A model generated the notes under the pieces. It made no database searches, was not told where the DNA came from, and saw only the letters and a program-made list of their open reading frames with translations. A DNA stretch of 60,516 nucleotides, taken from the NCBI RefSeq assembly GCF_004363555.1, contig NZ_SNZJ01000011.1, forward strand, positions 59,013-119,528. Reading direction: 5' to 3'. Made by a program: the position numbers and the translations under genes. Origin of the DNA: Halomonas ventosae. Its GTDB lineage: Bacteria > Pseudomonadota > Gammaproteobacteria > Pseudomonadales > Halomonadaceae. Of this stretch, positions 34,739-43,673 are shown in pieces (within the stretch, counting starts at the first letter, position 1; each line of letters begins with the position of its first letter).

Positions 34739-35980
34739 TTGGGCCGCGTCCGTTACACGTCCGTGCTCGTGATACTGGCCCTGGCACTCGCCGTCGGCGT
34801 TGGCGTGTGGCGCTGGTGGCAGGGGCCCCAGGTGCAGGGGTATGTGCTCGAACGCCGGCCGCTGGTGCAGACGGTGGTGGCGACCGGGCGAGTCGTGACG
34901 ACCTCCCGGTCCCAGGTGGGCAGTGAAATCACCGGGGTCGTGCTGGAACGCCATGTCGAGGAAGGTGACACCGTGAGGCCCGGCGATACGTTGCTGGTGC
35001 TGCGCTCGGATGAGCTCGCCGCCCAGGTGCGCGAGGCCGAGGCGGCGCTGACGGAGCTTGCCACCAGCCGACGCCCCCAGGCCTTGGTGGCGCTCGAGCG
35101 CGCCGAATCCGAGCTGGCCCAGGCGCGTCGCGAGACGGCCCGGCGGCGCACGCTGGCCGAGCGCTCGCTGCTCTCCACCGAGGCGCTGGAGCAGGCCGAG
35201 CAGGCACAGACGCTGGCGCACAATGCCTTTGATGCCGCCCGGCTGACGGCGACGGCGCTGGCGCCGAGCAACGTCGAAGAGACCCTGCTGCGAGAGCGCC
35301 TTGCCGCCCTGCAGGCTAGGCTCGCCAAGACCGTGGTGCGTTCCGAGGTGGCCGGCACGGTGCTGACCCGTGACGCGGAGCCCGGCGACCTGGTGCAGCC
35401 TGGCCAGGTGCTGTTCACCATCGCGCTGAGTGGCGCCACCGAGATTCGTGTCCCGCTCGATGAGCGCAACCTTGCCCTGCTGGCCTTGCAGCAGGACGCC
35501 ATGGCCGTCGCCGATGCCTACCCGCAGCGCCCGTTCCTCGCCCGCGTCAGTTTCATCGCCCCGAGCATCGACCCCCAGCGCGGCACCGTGGAGGTACGGC
35601 TGGCGGTCGATCCGGTCCCGGATTTCCTGCGCCAGGACATGACGGTGTCGGTGAACATCGAGACCGGCCGGCGCGAGCAGGCGCTGGCCGTGCCCAACGA
35701 TGCCCTCGACGATACGCTCGATACCGGGCCGTGGGGTCAGGCGCAGGTACTGGTGGTGCGTGAGGGCAGGGTCCAACGTAGAGAGGTGACCCTGGGATTG
35801 CGCGGCCTGGCGATGTCCGAAGTCCTCGACGGGCTGAGGGTGGGCGACCGGGTGCTGGCGAACCCCACGGCCTCCCTCCCGGAAGGGTCGCGGGTACGCT
35901 TCACCCAGCGGGCAGCGCCGGTGTCCGGCAGTGGCGAGGACGCCGCCACCCGCAATGAACTGCCGGTGAACTTCAATTGA
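34739..35980 (+). CDS. Membrane fusion/periplasmic adaptor protein of ABC exporter (MacA-like)
   Basis: 413 residues. TTG start at 34739 with AAGGAG 8 nt upstream. One N-terminal membrane anchor (VLVILALALAVGVGVW), then barrel-sandwich lipoyl halves (VGSEITGVVLERHVEEGDTVRPGDTLLVL and VVRSEVAGTVLTRDAEPGDLVQPGQ) flanking a helical hairpin at ~95-195, and beta-barrel and membrane-proximal parts. It bridges the FtsX-like permease to an outer-membrane channel. Followed by the permease (TTGA overlap) and ATPase. No outer-membrane factor gene is near, so a TolC homologue elsewhere must be used. Confidence 0.87.
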   Translation: MGRVRYTSVLVILALALAVGVGVWRWWQGPQVQGYVLERRPLVQTVVATGRVVTTSRSQVGSEITGVVLERHVEEGDTVRPGDTLLVLRSDELAAQVREAEAALTELATSRRPQALVALERAESELAQARRETARRRTLAERSLLSTEALEQAEQAQTLAHNAFDAARLTATALAPSNVEETLLRERLAALQARLAKTVVRSEVAGTVLTRDAEPGDLVQPGQVLFTIALSGATEIRVPLDERNLALLALQQDAMAVADAYPQRPFLARVSFIAPSIDPQRGTVEVRLAVDPVPDFLRQDMTVSVNIETGRREQALAVPNDALDDTLDTGPWGQAQVLVVREGRVQRREVTLGLRGLAMSEVLDGLRVGDRVLANPTASLPEGSRVRFTQRAAPVSGSGEDAATRNELPVNFN

Positions 35981-37200
35981 GCCGCCCGCTGCGGGGTCTG
36001 TGGACCGAGTGGACCATCGCGATCGCCTTCCTGCGCGATGGGCGCGCGCAGTCGGTGATGATTGCCGTGGGCGTGGCGGTGGGGGTGGCGGTGATCGTGT
36101 TCATCGCGGCCCTGATCCAGGGCCTTCAGTCCAACATCATCGAGCGCACCCTGGGAACACAGGCCCACATTCGTCTGCTGTCGCCGGACGAGGTCAATCG
36201 GCTGTTGCCGGCCGCCCCCGGGACCCTGCAGCTGGTCCAGGAAGACCGTCGCGCGCAACGCCTGCGTTCGATCAACAACTGGCAGCAGGTCAGCGCCACC
36301 CTCGACCGGCTGCCGGAGCTGACAGCGGTGTCGCCGGTGGTGTCGGGCCCGGCGTTTGCCCGCCGTGGCGAGGCCGTGCAGTCGGTGGCCCTGACCGGGA
36401 TCGAGGTGGCGCGCTACCGGCGGATCATTCCACTGGAGCGTTACCTGGTCAGTGGCCGGCTGCGGGTGGGGGCCGACGAGGCGCTGCTCGGCAAGCTGCT
36501 GGCCGACGACCTGGGCGTGAAGGTGGGCATGAAGCTGCGGCTGGAAACCGGCCAGCAGAACAGCCGGGTGGTGAACATCGCCGGCATCTTCGAACTGGGG
36601 GTTCGCGAGCTGGATTCGCGCTATGTGTATCTGGACCTCAAGCAGGCCCAGTCGCTGCTGGACCTGCCCGGCGGGGTGACCGTCATCGACCTGACAGTCG
36701 CGGATATCTTCGCGGCGGAGACGATTGCCGACCAGGTGGGGCGCCTGACCTCGCTCAAGGCGGAAAGCTGGATCGAGACCAACGCGCAGCTGATGAATGC
36801 CCTCACGGCTCAGAGCCTCTCCACCAACATGATCATCGTCTTCGTGGCCATCTCGGTGGCCTTCGGCATCGCCAGCGTGCTGTCGGTGAGCGTGGTACAG
36901 CGCACCCGGGAAATCGGCATCCTGCGGGCCACCGGCGCCACCCGGCGGCAGATCATGCGGGTCTTCCTGATCCAGGGCGCGCTGTTCGGCCTGCTCGGGT
37001 CGGTCATGGGCATCGCGGTCAGTTACCTCCTGGTGTGGGTGTTCAACACCTTCGGGCCGGGACTGTTCTACATTCCTGTGCCCACGACATTGGTGGTGGC
37101 GGCGCTGCTGCTGGCCACGCTGACCGGCCTTCTGGCAGCTGCCGTGCCGTCGCGCCGTGCCGCGCGACTGGATCCGGTGGTGGCGATACGCTATGTCTGA
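35977..37200 (+). CDS. ABC transporter permease, MacB/FtsX type
   Basis: 407 residues: N-terminal membrane helix ([21 protein letters not shown]), a ~230-residue periplasmic domain, and three C-terminal helices with the FtsX-typical [22 protein letters not shown] coupling segment. The start TTG at 35977 overlaps the adaptor stop (TTGA), so it is translated by coupling. It overlaps the ATPase gene by 8 bp. Unlike MacB it lacks a fused ATPase domain, as in LolCDE/DevCA-like systems. Confidence 0.88.
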   Translation: MSRPLRGLWTEWTIAIAFLRDGRAQSVMIAVGVAVGVAVIVFIAALIQGLQSNIIERTLGTQAHIRLLSPDEVNRLLPAAPGTLQLVQEDRRAQRLRSINNWQQVSATLDRLPELTAVSPVVSGPAFARRGEAVQSVALTGIEVARYRRIIPLERYLVSGRLRVGADEALLGKLLADDLGVKVGMKLRLETGQQNSRVVNIAGIFELGVRELDSRYVYLDLKQAQSLLDLPGGVTVIDLTVADIFAAETIADQVGRLTSLKAESWIETNAQLMNALTAQSLSTNMIIVFVAISVAFGIASVLSVSVVQRTREIGILRATGATRRQIMRVFLIQGALFGLLGSVMGIAVSYLLVWVFNTFGPGLFYIPVPTTLVVAALLLATLTGLLAAAVPSRRAARLDPVVAIRYV

Positions 37201-37900
37201 TGCGGCAAGCGAGGTGCTGCGCCTGGAGGCGCTGCGCAAGTCCTACAACGTCGGGCGGCCCAACGAGGCCGAGGTACTGCATGGCATCGACCTGGCCATC
37301 GGTCGCCGCGATTTCGCCGCCCTGGTCGGTCCCTCCGGCTCGGGCAAGAGCACGCTGCTGAACCTGCTCGGCCTGCTCGACACGCCGAGCAGCGGCGAGC
37401 TCACCCTGCTCGGCCAGGCCACCAGCGGGATGGACGATGCCGGCCGCACCGCGCTGCGCGGCAGCGCCATCGGCTTCGTCTTCCAGTTCCATCACCTGAT
37501 CCAGGCCTTCAGTGCCCTCGACAACGTGCTGTTGCCGCTGATGCTGACCCGGGGAAAGCCCGATCGGGTGGCCATCGAGCGCGCCCGCGAGCTGCTCGAC
37601 GCCGTGGGGCTGGAGAGGTTTGCCGACGCCCGGCCCAACCAGCTCTCCGGTGGCCAGCAGCAGCGCGTGGCCATTGCCCGGGCGCTGATCACCGAGCCGG
37701 CGCTTCTGTTGGCCGACGAGCCCACCGGCAACCTGGATACCCGCACGGCGGGCGAGGTGTTCGAGCTGTTCCGGCGCTTCAATCGCGAACGCGGCTGTGC
37801 GGTGCTGCTGGTGACCCATGACCCGCGCCTCTCCTCCACCTGCGACCGCACCATCGACCTGGTGGATGGGCGTATCGTCAGTGATGCCATGAATGCCTGA
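37193..37900 (+). CDS. ABC transporter ATP-binding protein (MacB/LolD-type)
   Basis: 235 residues. Walker [10 protein letters not shown], signature LSGGQQQR, Walker [11 protein letters not shown] and the H-loop TH are all intact; the D-loop NLDTRT follows. The start ATG lies inside the permease 3' end. With the two previous genes it makes a tripartite exporter of the MacAB/DevBCA type; substrate unknown (macrolides, siderophores, glycolipids or lipoproteins in other systems). Confidence 0.9.
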   Translation: MSDAASEVLRLEALRKSYNVGRPNEAEVLHGIDLAIGRRDFAALVGPSGSGKSTLLNLLGLLDTPSSGELTLLGQATSGMDDAGRTALRGSAIGFVFQFHHLIQAFSALDNVLLPLMLTRGKPDRVAIERARELLDAVGLERFADARPNQLSGGQQQRVAIARALITEPALLLADEPTGNLDTRTAGEVFELFRRFNRERGCAVLLVTHDPRLSSTCDRTIDLVDGRIVSDAMNA

Positions 37901-38185
37901 CGCGGGTGCGGCGTGCGTCGGCAGTACAGCAGCGAGAGACCACCAGGGCGTTGGCCCCTCGCTTCAAGGTGCACCCGTCCCTGGGTGAGCCAGTGGACGT
38001 GCGAGCTGCTGGACAATGCTGCGGGGCGCTTCGAGGGCTTAAGCAGCAAGGCCACCCAGAAGAGCCAGGCAGGATCTGCCCGCCAGGACCGCGAAGCCGA
38101 CTAGAATGTAAAAGGCCTGGACCGCCCACTGGGGGCGGCCACATTTCTCGTGGATCAGGGTCCTGCAGGAAAGGGGGAATACGAC
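37901..38185. other. Intergenic stretch with no supported gene
   Basis: 285 bases between the ABC operon and the DUF1330 gene. A short hairpin around 38119-38140 (GGACCGCCC against GGGGGCGGCC) may terminate the operon. A minus-strand frame ending here has one hydrophobic segment but no ribosome site or homology and is not called. Confidence 0.5.
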
Positions 38186-38476
38186 ATGTCCGCTTATCTT
38201 GTCTTCAACTACCGGATCAATGATCGGGAAGCGTACGATCCCTACCTTGCGGCCGTGGCGAGCATCCTGGAAGCCCATGGCGCAGAGATTCTCGCGGCAG
38301 ATTTCGAAAGCGAAGCCGTGGAAGGCGATGCCGGGCATGTGACGGTGGTGCTGCGGTTTCCTTCGAAGGAAGCGGCGAAGGGATGGTATGACTCACCCGA
38401 GTACCAGGAGATCATCGGGTTGCGCGTGGATAACTGCGATGGCCTGGCCGTCCTGGCAAACGGGGTAGGAAGCTGA
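38186..38476 (+). CDS. DUF1330 protein
   Basis: 96 residues: AYLVFNYRINDREAYDPYL, GAEILAADFESEAVEG and WYDSPEYQEIIGLR are the DUF1330 (dimeric alpha/beta-barrel, ABM-like) motifs. Function unknown. AGGGGGAA 7 nt before the ATG fixes the start. Confidence 0.88.
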   Translation: MSAYLVFNYRINDREAYDPYLAAVASILEAHGAEILAADFESEAVEGDAGHVTVVLRFPSKEAAKGWYDSPEYQEIIGLRVDNCDGLAVLANGVGS

Positions 38477-38569
38477 ATCGCGAGCGTAGCCTCGCTGCCC
38501 CGAGGGCCGACACCCGACGCAACATGCAGCACCGTGCCAGGGCGGCCGGGACCGTGCCCCCCTTTGCGG

Positions 38570-38730
38570 GGTGACCACGATCTCGTGATCAAGACGGCGG
38601 AAAACCCGGAGTGGAGCCGGCTGCTGTTCGGCAGTGATGACATGCACCTGATGCGCAAGTGTCCCTGTCCGGTCTGGCTGATGAAGCCGGTGGAGAAGAC
38701 CAACTACCGATGCATCGTCGCGGCCGCCGG
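38570..38730 (+). pseudogene. Fragment of a universal stress protein (UspA/UspE-like)
   Basis: A ~50-residue reading (DHDLVIKTAENPEWSRLLFG, DDMHLMRKCPCPVWLMKP, then YRCIVAA) is the C-terminal end of one Usp domain followed by the start of the next, as in two-domain UspE proteins. There is no start region and no continuation: it runs into the 3' end of the convergent DCC gene at 38737. It is a relic cut on both sides, marking an old deletion or insertion here. Confidence 0.8.
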
Positions 38731-38736
38731 TGCCGC

Positions 38737-39183
38737 TCACCGGCGCAGGTTGTCGATGGGCGGAATGCGGCACAGGCGCAGCAGGCCATTGCGACAGGCC
38801 TTGAGCCCAGGGTAGAGGCGGGCGGCGCGCCGGGGGCTGGCGAAAAGGCGATACATCAGCCGGTTGAATACGCCGCTTCGCGTGCCGAGCAGGGTGAGGC
38901 GATGCAGGGCCTCGCTGCCGTGGTACCAGCGATCGCCGACCTGCAGGGCGAAGCCCTGGTCCAGGTCGATACCCTGGGCGCTGAGCTCCCGGCGCGCCTC
39001 GCTGGCCTGGCGCCCGTCGATCAGCTCGAGTTCGCCGACGTCGCGGCGTATGCGCTGCCAGCGCACATAGCGCCGACATATCGGGCAGTCGCCGTCGTAG
39101 ACCAGCCGCAGTCGTCGGGCCTCGTCGGGTGCCTGGAAATCGTTCGATCGAGACAATGCGAGCTCCTCTGTGCGGGTGCACAT
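38737..39183 (-). CDS. Thiol-disulfide oxidoreductase DCC family (DUF393)
   Basis: 148 residues. The family motif DGxCPxC appears in VYDGDCPICRRY, followed by LELIDGR and LQVGDRWYHGSEAL. DCC proteins share a thioredoxin-like fold and are presumed redox enzymes. Its end directly abuts the Usp relic. The start is uncertain; AGG lies 4 nt before the ATG. Confidence 0.85.
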   Translation of the reverse strand: MCTRTEELALSRSNDFQAPDEARRLRLVYDGDCPICRRYVRWQRIRRDVGELELIDGRQASEARRELSAQGIDLDQGFALQVGDRWYHGSEALHRLTLLGTRSGVFNRLMYRLFASPRRAARLYPGLKACRNGLLRLCRIPPIDNLRR

Positions 39184-39340
39184 TCAGCCTACGCTCGCCC
39201 CGCGCGCCGGGAAACCACCGGTGCGTTGCCCTTGGCCGACCGAGGTGGCTGCGGTTCCCAGGAATAATCGACTCGTCGGGCTCACTTCCCGCCGCTAACA
39301 TGAGCCAGATCCGATAGTCTTTCCTCCAGGTGAGCCGACG

Positions 39341-39919
39341 ATGCCAGTGATCGGGATACCTCGCCATTCAGTGCCTTTCAGGCCGTTATCGATCGTCCTC
39401 GCTTGCCTGCTCGCTGCCCCGCCGAGCTTCGCCGATGACCTGGCATTGCAGAGTCTCGGCCTGCGTGCCCGACTCTCGGAGAGGACCCTGCTGGGGGATG
39501 AGGCGCCGGAGGATTTCGAGGAGTACGACCTGTCGGCCAATATCGCGCTGCCCTGGGAGAGCTACTCCACGTCGGGCTGGGGGATGGGCACCCGGTTGAT
39601 GGCGAGTGCCGGCCTGTTGCGGGGGGCGGGGGAAAATGCGCTCGTCGTGTCGCTCATCCCGGAGGTGACGCTCGGGAGCCAGGATGGGCGTTTCCTCCTG
39701 GACCTGGGCGCGGGCGGCGCCCTGTTCAGTCGGCATCGCTTCGGCACGCAGGATTATGGTGGGCCTTTCCAGTTCGCCCTGACCCTGGGGATCGGGGGGC
39801 CGTTATATCGACAGCTGGGGCTCGGCTATCGGTTTCTGCACTATTCCGATGCCGCCGTTAATGGATCGGATACGACCGGGGCGGATTTCCACATGATCGA
39901 GTTCCGCTACCGGTATTGA
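39341..39919 (+). CDS. Outer-membrane PagL-like (acyloxyacyl hydrolase family) protein
   Basis: 192 residues with a signal peptide (IVLACLLAAPPSFA). Alternating hydrophobic strands, an aromatic C-terminal residue (FRYRY) and the segment GYRFLHYSDA near residue 167 resemble lipid A 3-O-deacylase PagL, whose active site is HxSN with a downstream Glu. Here His167 and Ser169 are present, Asn is Asp170, and the acid position reads Asp182 (GAD). Function as a lipid A deacylase is therefore plausible but unproven. Monocistronic. Confidence 0.65.
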   Translation: MPVIGIPRHSVPFRPLSIVLACLLAAPPSFADDLALQSLGLRARLSERTLLGDEAPEDFEEYDLSANIALPWESYSTSGWGMGTRLMASAGLLRGAGENALVVSLIPEVTLGSQDGRFLLDLGAGGALFSRHRFGTQDYGGPFQFALTLGIGGPLYRQLGLGYRFLHYSDAAVNGSDTTGADFHMIEFRYRY

Positions 39920-40076
39920 GTATCGGGGGCTGTTGCCTCGGGGATCGAGCGGGGCATGCCCCCCGTGCGCTCGGATTGGCGATTTTTTGACCATTCGCCC
40001 AAGACGACGCGCGGAAAAAGCTGGATAATGGCGGGTTTCGCTTACGCCCCCTGAATCGACACCCGGTGCTTTGTCC

Positions 40077-42290
40077 ATGGAAATCAAGGTCAACTATCTC
40101 GACAACCTCCGGCTGGAGGCCAAGTTCGACGACTTCACGGTCATCTCCGACCAGCCCATCCGCTACAAGGGGGATGGCTCGGCGCCGGGGCCGTTCGACT
40201 ACTTCCTGGCCTCCTCGGCCATGTGCGCGGCGTACTTCGTCAAGGTCTACTGCAACGCGCGGGACATCCCTACCGAGAACATCCGGCTGTCGCAGAACAA
40301 CATCGTCGACCCGGAGAACCGCTACAACCAGATCTTCAAGATCCAGGTGGAGCTGCCGGCGGACCTTTCCGACAAGGATCGCCAGGGCATCCTGCGCTCC
40401 ATCGACCGCTGCACGGTGAAGAAGGTGGTGCAGACCGGGCCCGAGTTCCAGGTCGAGGCAGTCGACAACATCGACGAGGACGCCCAGGCGCTGCTGTTGG
40501 GCAAGGCGACGGGCGAGGGCGCCACCTGGATCGAGGGCAAGGACCTGCCACTGGAGCAGACCATCGCCAACATGACCGCGATCCTGGCCGAGCTCGGCAT
40601 GAAGATCGAGATCGCCTCCTGGCGCAACATCGTGCCCCACGTCTGGTCGCTGCACATCCGCGACGCCGCCTCGCCGATGTGCTTCACCAACGGCAAGGGC
40701 GCCACCAAGGAGAGCGCGCTCTGTTCGGCGCTGGGCGAGTTCATCGAGCGGCTGAGCTGCAACTTCTTCTACAACGACCAGTTCTTCGGCGAGCGGATCG
40801 CCGGCAGCGCCTTCGTCCACTACCCCAACGAGGAGTGGTTCCAGCCCGGCCCCGACGACGCCCTGCCGGCGGGCATCCTCGACGAGTACTGCCGGGCGAT
40901 CTACGACCCGGAGGGGGAGCTTCGCGGCTCGAACCTGATCGACACCAACTCCGGCCAGGAGGCGCGCGGCATCGTCTCGCTGCCCTTCGTGCGCCATTCT
41001 GACGGCGAGGTGGTCTACTTCCCCTCCAACCTGATCGAGAACCTCTACCTCAGCAATGGCATGAGCGCCGGCAACACCCTGCACGAGGCGCAGGTGCAGT
41101 GCCTCTCGGAGATCTTCGAGCGGGCGGTGAAGAAGCAGATCATCGAGGAGGAGCTGGCGCTGCCGGACGTGCCCCAGGAGGTGCTGGCGCGCTACCCGGC
41201 CATCGTCGAGGGCATCGAGGCGCTGGAGGCCCAGGGCTTCCCGGTGCTGGTCAAGGATGCCTCGCTGGGCGGGCAGTTCCCGGTGATGTGCGTCACCCTG
41301 ATGAACCCCAAGACAGGCGGTGTCTTCGCCTCCTTCGGCGCCCACCCGAGCTTCGAGGTGGCGCTGGAGCGCAGCCTCACCGAGCTGCTCCAGGGCCGCA
41401 GCTTCGAGGGCCTCAACGACTTCCCGCCGCCTACCTTCAATACGCTGGCCGTCACCGAGCCCAACAACTTCGTCGAGCACTTCATCGACTCCTCGGGGCT
41501 GGTCTCCTGGCGCTTCTTCAGCGCCCGTTCAGACGTCGACTTCGTCGACTGGGACTTCTCCGGCAGCGGTTCCAACAGTACGGCCCAGGAGGCCGCGACC
41601 CTGTTCGGCATCCTTGAGGAGCTGGGCCTGGAGTCCTACATGGCCGTCCATGAGGACCTGGGCGCGCCGGTGTGCCGCATCCTGGTGCCCGGCTTCTCCG
41701 AGGTCTACCCGGTGGAGGACCTCATCTGGGACAACACCAACAAGGCGCTGCTGTTCCGCGAGGACATCCTGCACCTGCACGAGCTGAGTGACGCCCAGCT
41801 GGCCGACCTGCTCGAGCGCCTGGAGGAGAGCCAGATCGATGACCACCAGGACATCATCACCCTGATCGGCATCGAGTTCGACGAGAATACCGAGTGGGGC
41901 CAGCTCACCATCCTCGAACTGAAGCTTTTGATCAACCTGGCGCTGGGCCAGCACGAGGAGGCGCTGGAGCGGGTCGACATCTTCCTGCAGTACAACGACA
42001 ACACCGTGGCGCGTAACCTCTTCTATCGCGCGGTGAGTGCGGTACTGGAGGTCCTCCTCGACGACGAGCTGGCGCTGGACGACTTCCTGCACAACTTCCG
42101 GCGCATGTTCGGCGAGGCGACCATGGAGGCCGTGGTGGGCTCGGTGAACGGCAGCGTGCGCTTCCATGGCCTGACCCCGACCAGCATGGCGCTGGAGGGG
42201 CTGGAGAAGCACCAGCGCCTGATCGAGAGCTACCAGAAGCTCCACGCCCATCGCGCGGCCAAGGCCGGGGTGGCCGTGGCGAAGGCGTAG
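40077..42290 (+). CDS. OsmC-YcaO fusion protein
   Basis: 737 residues. Residues ~1-140 are an OsmC-like peroxiredoxin domain with both characteristic cysteines (Cys50 in SSAMCAAYF, Cys112 in DRCTVKK). The YcaO domain follows, with the ATP-binding ESALCSALGEFIERLS element (about 212-227) and SGSGSNSTAQEA later; a TPR-like C-terminal part (~600-720) ends the protein. No C-terminal PxPxP is present, so it is not an azoline-forming YcaO; E. coli YcaO is linked to ribosomal S12 beta-methylthiolation. The OsmC fusion suggests redox control. Start ATG 40077; TTG at 40071 possible. Confidence 0.9.
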   Translation: MEIKVNYLDNLRLEAKFDDFTVISDQPIRYKGDGSAPGPFDYFLASSAMCAAYFVKVYCNARDIPTENIRLSQNNIVDPENRYNQIFKIQVELPADLSDKDRQGILRSIDRCTVKKVVQTGPEFQVEAVDNIDEDAQALLLGKATGEGATWIEGKDLPLEQTIANMTAILAELGMKIEIASWRNIVPHVWSLHIRDAASPMCFTNGKGATKESALCSALGEFIERLSCNFFYNDQFFGERIAGSAFVHYPNEEWFQPGPDDALPAGILDEYCRAIYDPEGELRGSNLIDTNSGQEARGIVSLPFVRHSDGEVVYFPSNLIENLYLSNGMSAGNTLHEAQVQCLSEIFERAVKKQIIEEELALPDVPQEVLARYPAIVEGIEALEAQGFPVLVKDASLGGQFPVMCVTLMNPKTGGVFASFGAHPSFEVALERSLTELLQGRSFEGLNDFPPPTFNTLAVTEPNNFVEHFIDSSGLVSWRFFSARSDVDFVDWDFSGSGSNSTAQEAATLFGILEELGLESYMAVHEDLGAPVCRILVPGFSEVYPVEDLIWDNTNKALLFREDILHLHELSDAQLADLLERLEESQIDDHQDIITLIGIEFDENTEWGQLTILELKLLINLALGQHEEALERVDIFLQYNDNTVARNLFYRAVSAVLEVLLDDELALDDFLHNFRRMFGEATMEAVVGSVNGSVRFHGLTPTSMALEGLEKHQRLIESYQKLHAHRAAKAGVAVAKA

Positions 42291-42324
42291 CGCGCCGTCG
42301 GGAGTCGACGACGCCCTGCATCAC

Positions 42325-42360
42325 AACGCCCCCGCGCCAGCTGCCTGGCGTGGGGGCGTT
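42325..42360 (+). terminator. 16-bp hairpin after the OsmC-YcaO gene
   Basis: AACGCCCCCGCGCCAG and CTGGCGTGGGGGCGTT around CTGC with one G-T pair, 34 nt after the stop. Very stable; the downstream T-run is weak. Confidence 0.8.
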
Positions 42361-42611
42361 GCGTTATGGCGTTATGCGTAGCCAGGCGCTGGGTGGGCCG
42401 GGTACGGCGGGCGTTCGGCAGAGGAAGGTGCCACCTCCGGGATAACACTGCGTCCGATTGTCTCAAGACTGTAGCTGGCATGATTGTTTAAAATAGCTGT
42501 TTGAATCTGTTGGTGGCATACCCCCGTAGCGAGCCCCACGCGGTCACGGGCCCGAACCGCGCCTTGACCATCCGCGCGGCCCCACGTCACCGCCATGTCC
42601 AAGGATGTTCG

Positions 42612-43673
42612 ATGCGATACATCGTCCTGCCGCTGTTGATACTGCTGATGCTGGCCGGCTGCCAGGAAGGGGACCCCGAACCTGCCGAGACCGAGCCACG
42701 CTGGGTGAGGACCGCCACGCTGACCGCGAACACTGCTGCCACGCTTTCGCTGACCGGGGTGCTGCGTGCCCGCTACGAAACCCCTCAGGCCTTCCAGGTC
42801 AGCGGCCGGATCGCAACCCGCCATGTCGATGCCGGGCAGGCGGTTCGCCAGGGGGAGGTGCTCTTTACCCTCGACCCGAGCGACCTGGAGGAGGCGCTCG
42901 CCGCGGCGCGCGCGGAGCTGGCCGCGGCCGAGGCCTCGCTGGCCGTGGCCGAGGCGGACCTGGCCCGCGACCGGCAGCTGCTGGAGAAGGACTACCTCAG
43001 CCGCCAGGCGTTCGAGCGCTCCGAGCTTGGCGTGCGCGAGGCCACTACCCGCCGTGACGCCGCCAGGGCCCGCGTGGCCCAGGCCCGCAACGCGCTGGAG
43101 TACGCGACCCTGCGCGCCGAGGCCGATGGCGTGCTGATCGAGGTCAGCGGCGAGCCGGGGCAGGTGGTCGGCGTCGGCCAGGCGGTGGCTCGGCTGGCCC
43201 AGGAGGGCCCACGCGAGGTCGAGGTCAACTTTCCTGCCCGGTTGCGTCCGCCGGAAACCGGCGAGCTGCTGCGGGACGAGCGTCGCATCGCCCTGACCCG
43301 CCGCGAGGTGGCCGGTGCCGCCGACCCCGCGAGTCGCACCTGGCGCGCCCGCTATCGGCTGGAGGGGCCACTCGAGGAGCGCGGCCTGGGCGACATCGTC
43401 GAGGCCCGCTTCCCCCTGGCGGAGGGCGAGGTTGCCGGGCACTTCCGGGTACCCGTGGCGGCGCTGGACGAGCGCGGTGACGGGGCGCAGCTATGGCGGA
43501 TCGTGGAGGGCCAGGCGCAACCGCTGGCGGTGACCGTGGCGCGCATCACCCGCGAGCACGCCCGGGTCAGCGGCGAGGGGCTCGAGGCGGGAGAGGCGGT
43601 TATCAGCCTGGGGACCCACCTGCTCACGCCGGGCATGGCGGTGCGCCCGCTGGAGGAGAAGGGCACACCGTGA
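42612..43673 (+). CDS. RND efflux periplasmic adaptor lipoprotein
   Basis: 353 residues. Lipoprotein signal MRYIVLPLLILLMLAGC (lipid on the Cys at 17). Adaptor pattern: RIATRHVDAGQAVRQGEVLF and LRAEADGVLIEVSGEPGQVVGVGQ lipoyl halves flank a helical hairpin at ~105-160. ATG at 42612 has AAGGA 7 nt upstream. Overlaps the RND pump gene (GTGA), a coupled pair. No outer-membrane factor gene or regulator follows. Confidence 0.9.
   Translation: MRYIVLPLLILLMLAGCQEGDPEPAETEPRWVRTATLTANTAATLSLTGVLRARYETPQAFQVSGRIATRHVDAGQAVRQGEVLFTLDPSDLEEALAAARAELAAAEASLAVAEADLARDRQLLEKDYLSRQAFERSELGVREATTRRDAARARVAQARNALEYATLRAEADGVLIEVSGEPGQVVGVGQAVARLAQEGPREVEVNFPARLRPPETGELLRDERRIALTRREVAGAADPASRTWRARYRLEGPLEERGLGDIVEARFPLAEGEVAGHFRVPVAALDERGDGAQLWRIVEGQAQPLAVTVARITREHARVSGEGLEAGEAVISLGTHLLTPGMAVRPLEEKGTP

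Noticed and set aside
38039..38338. Minus-strand small membrane protein
   Set aside because: One hydrophobic segment but no ribosome site, overlaps the supported DUF1330 gene, and no homology.
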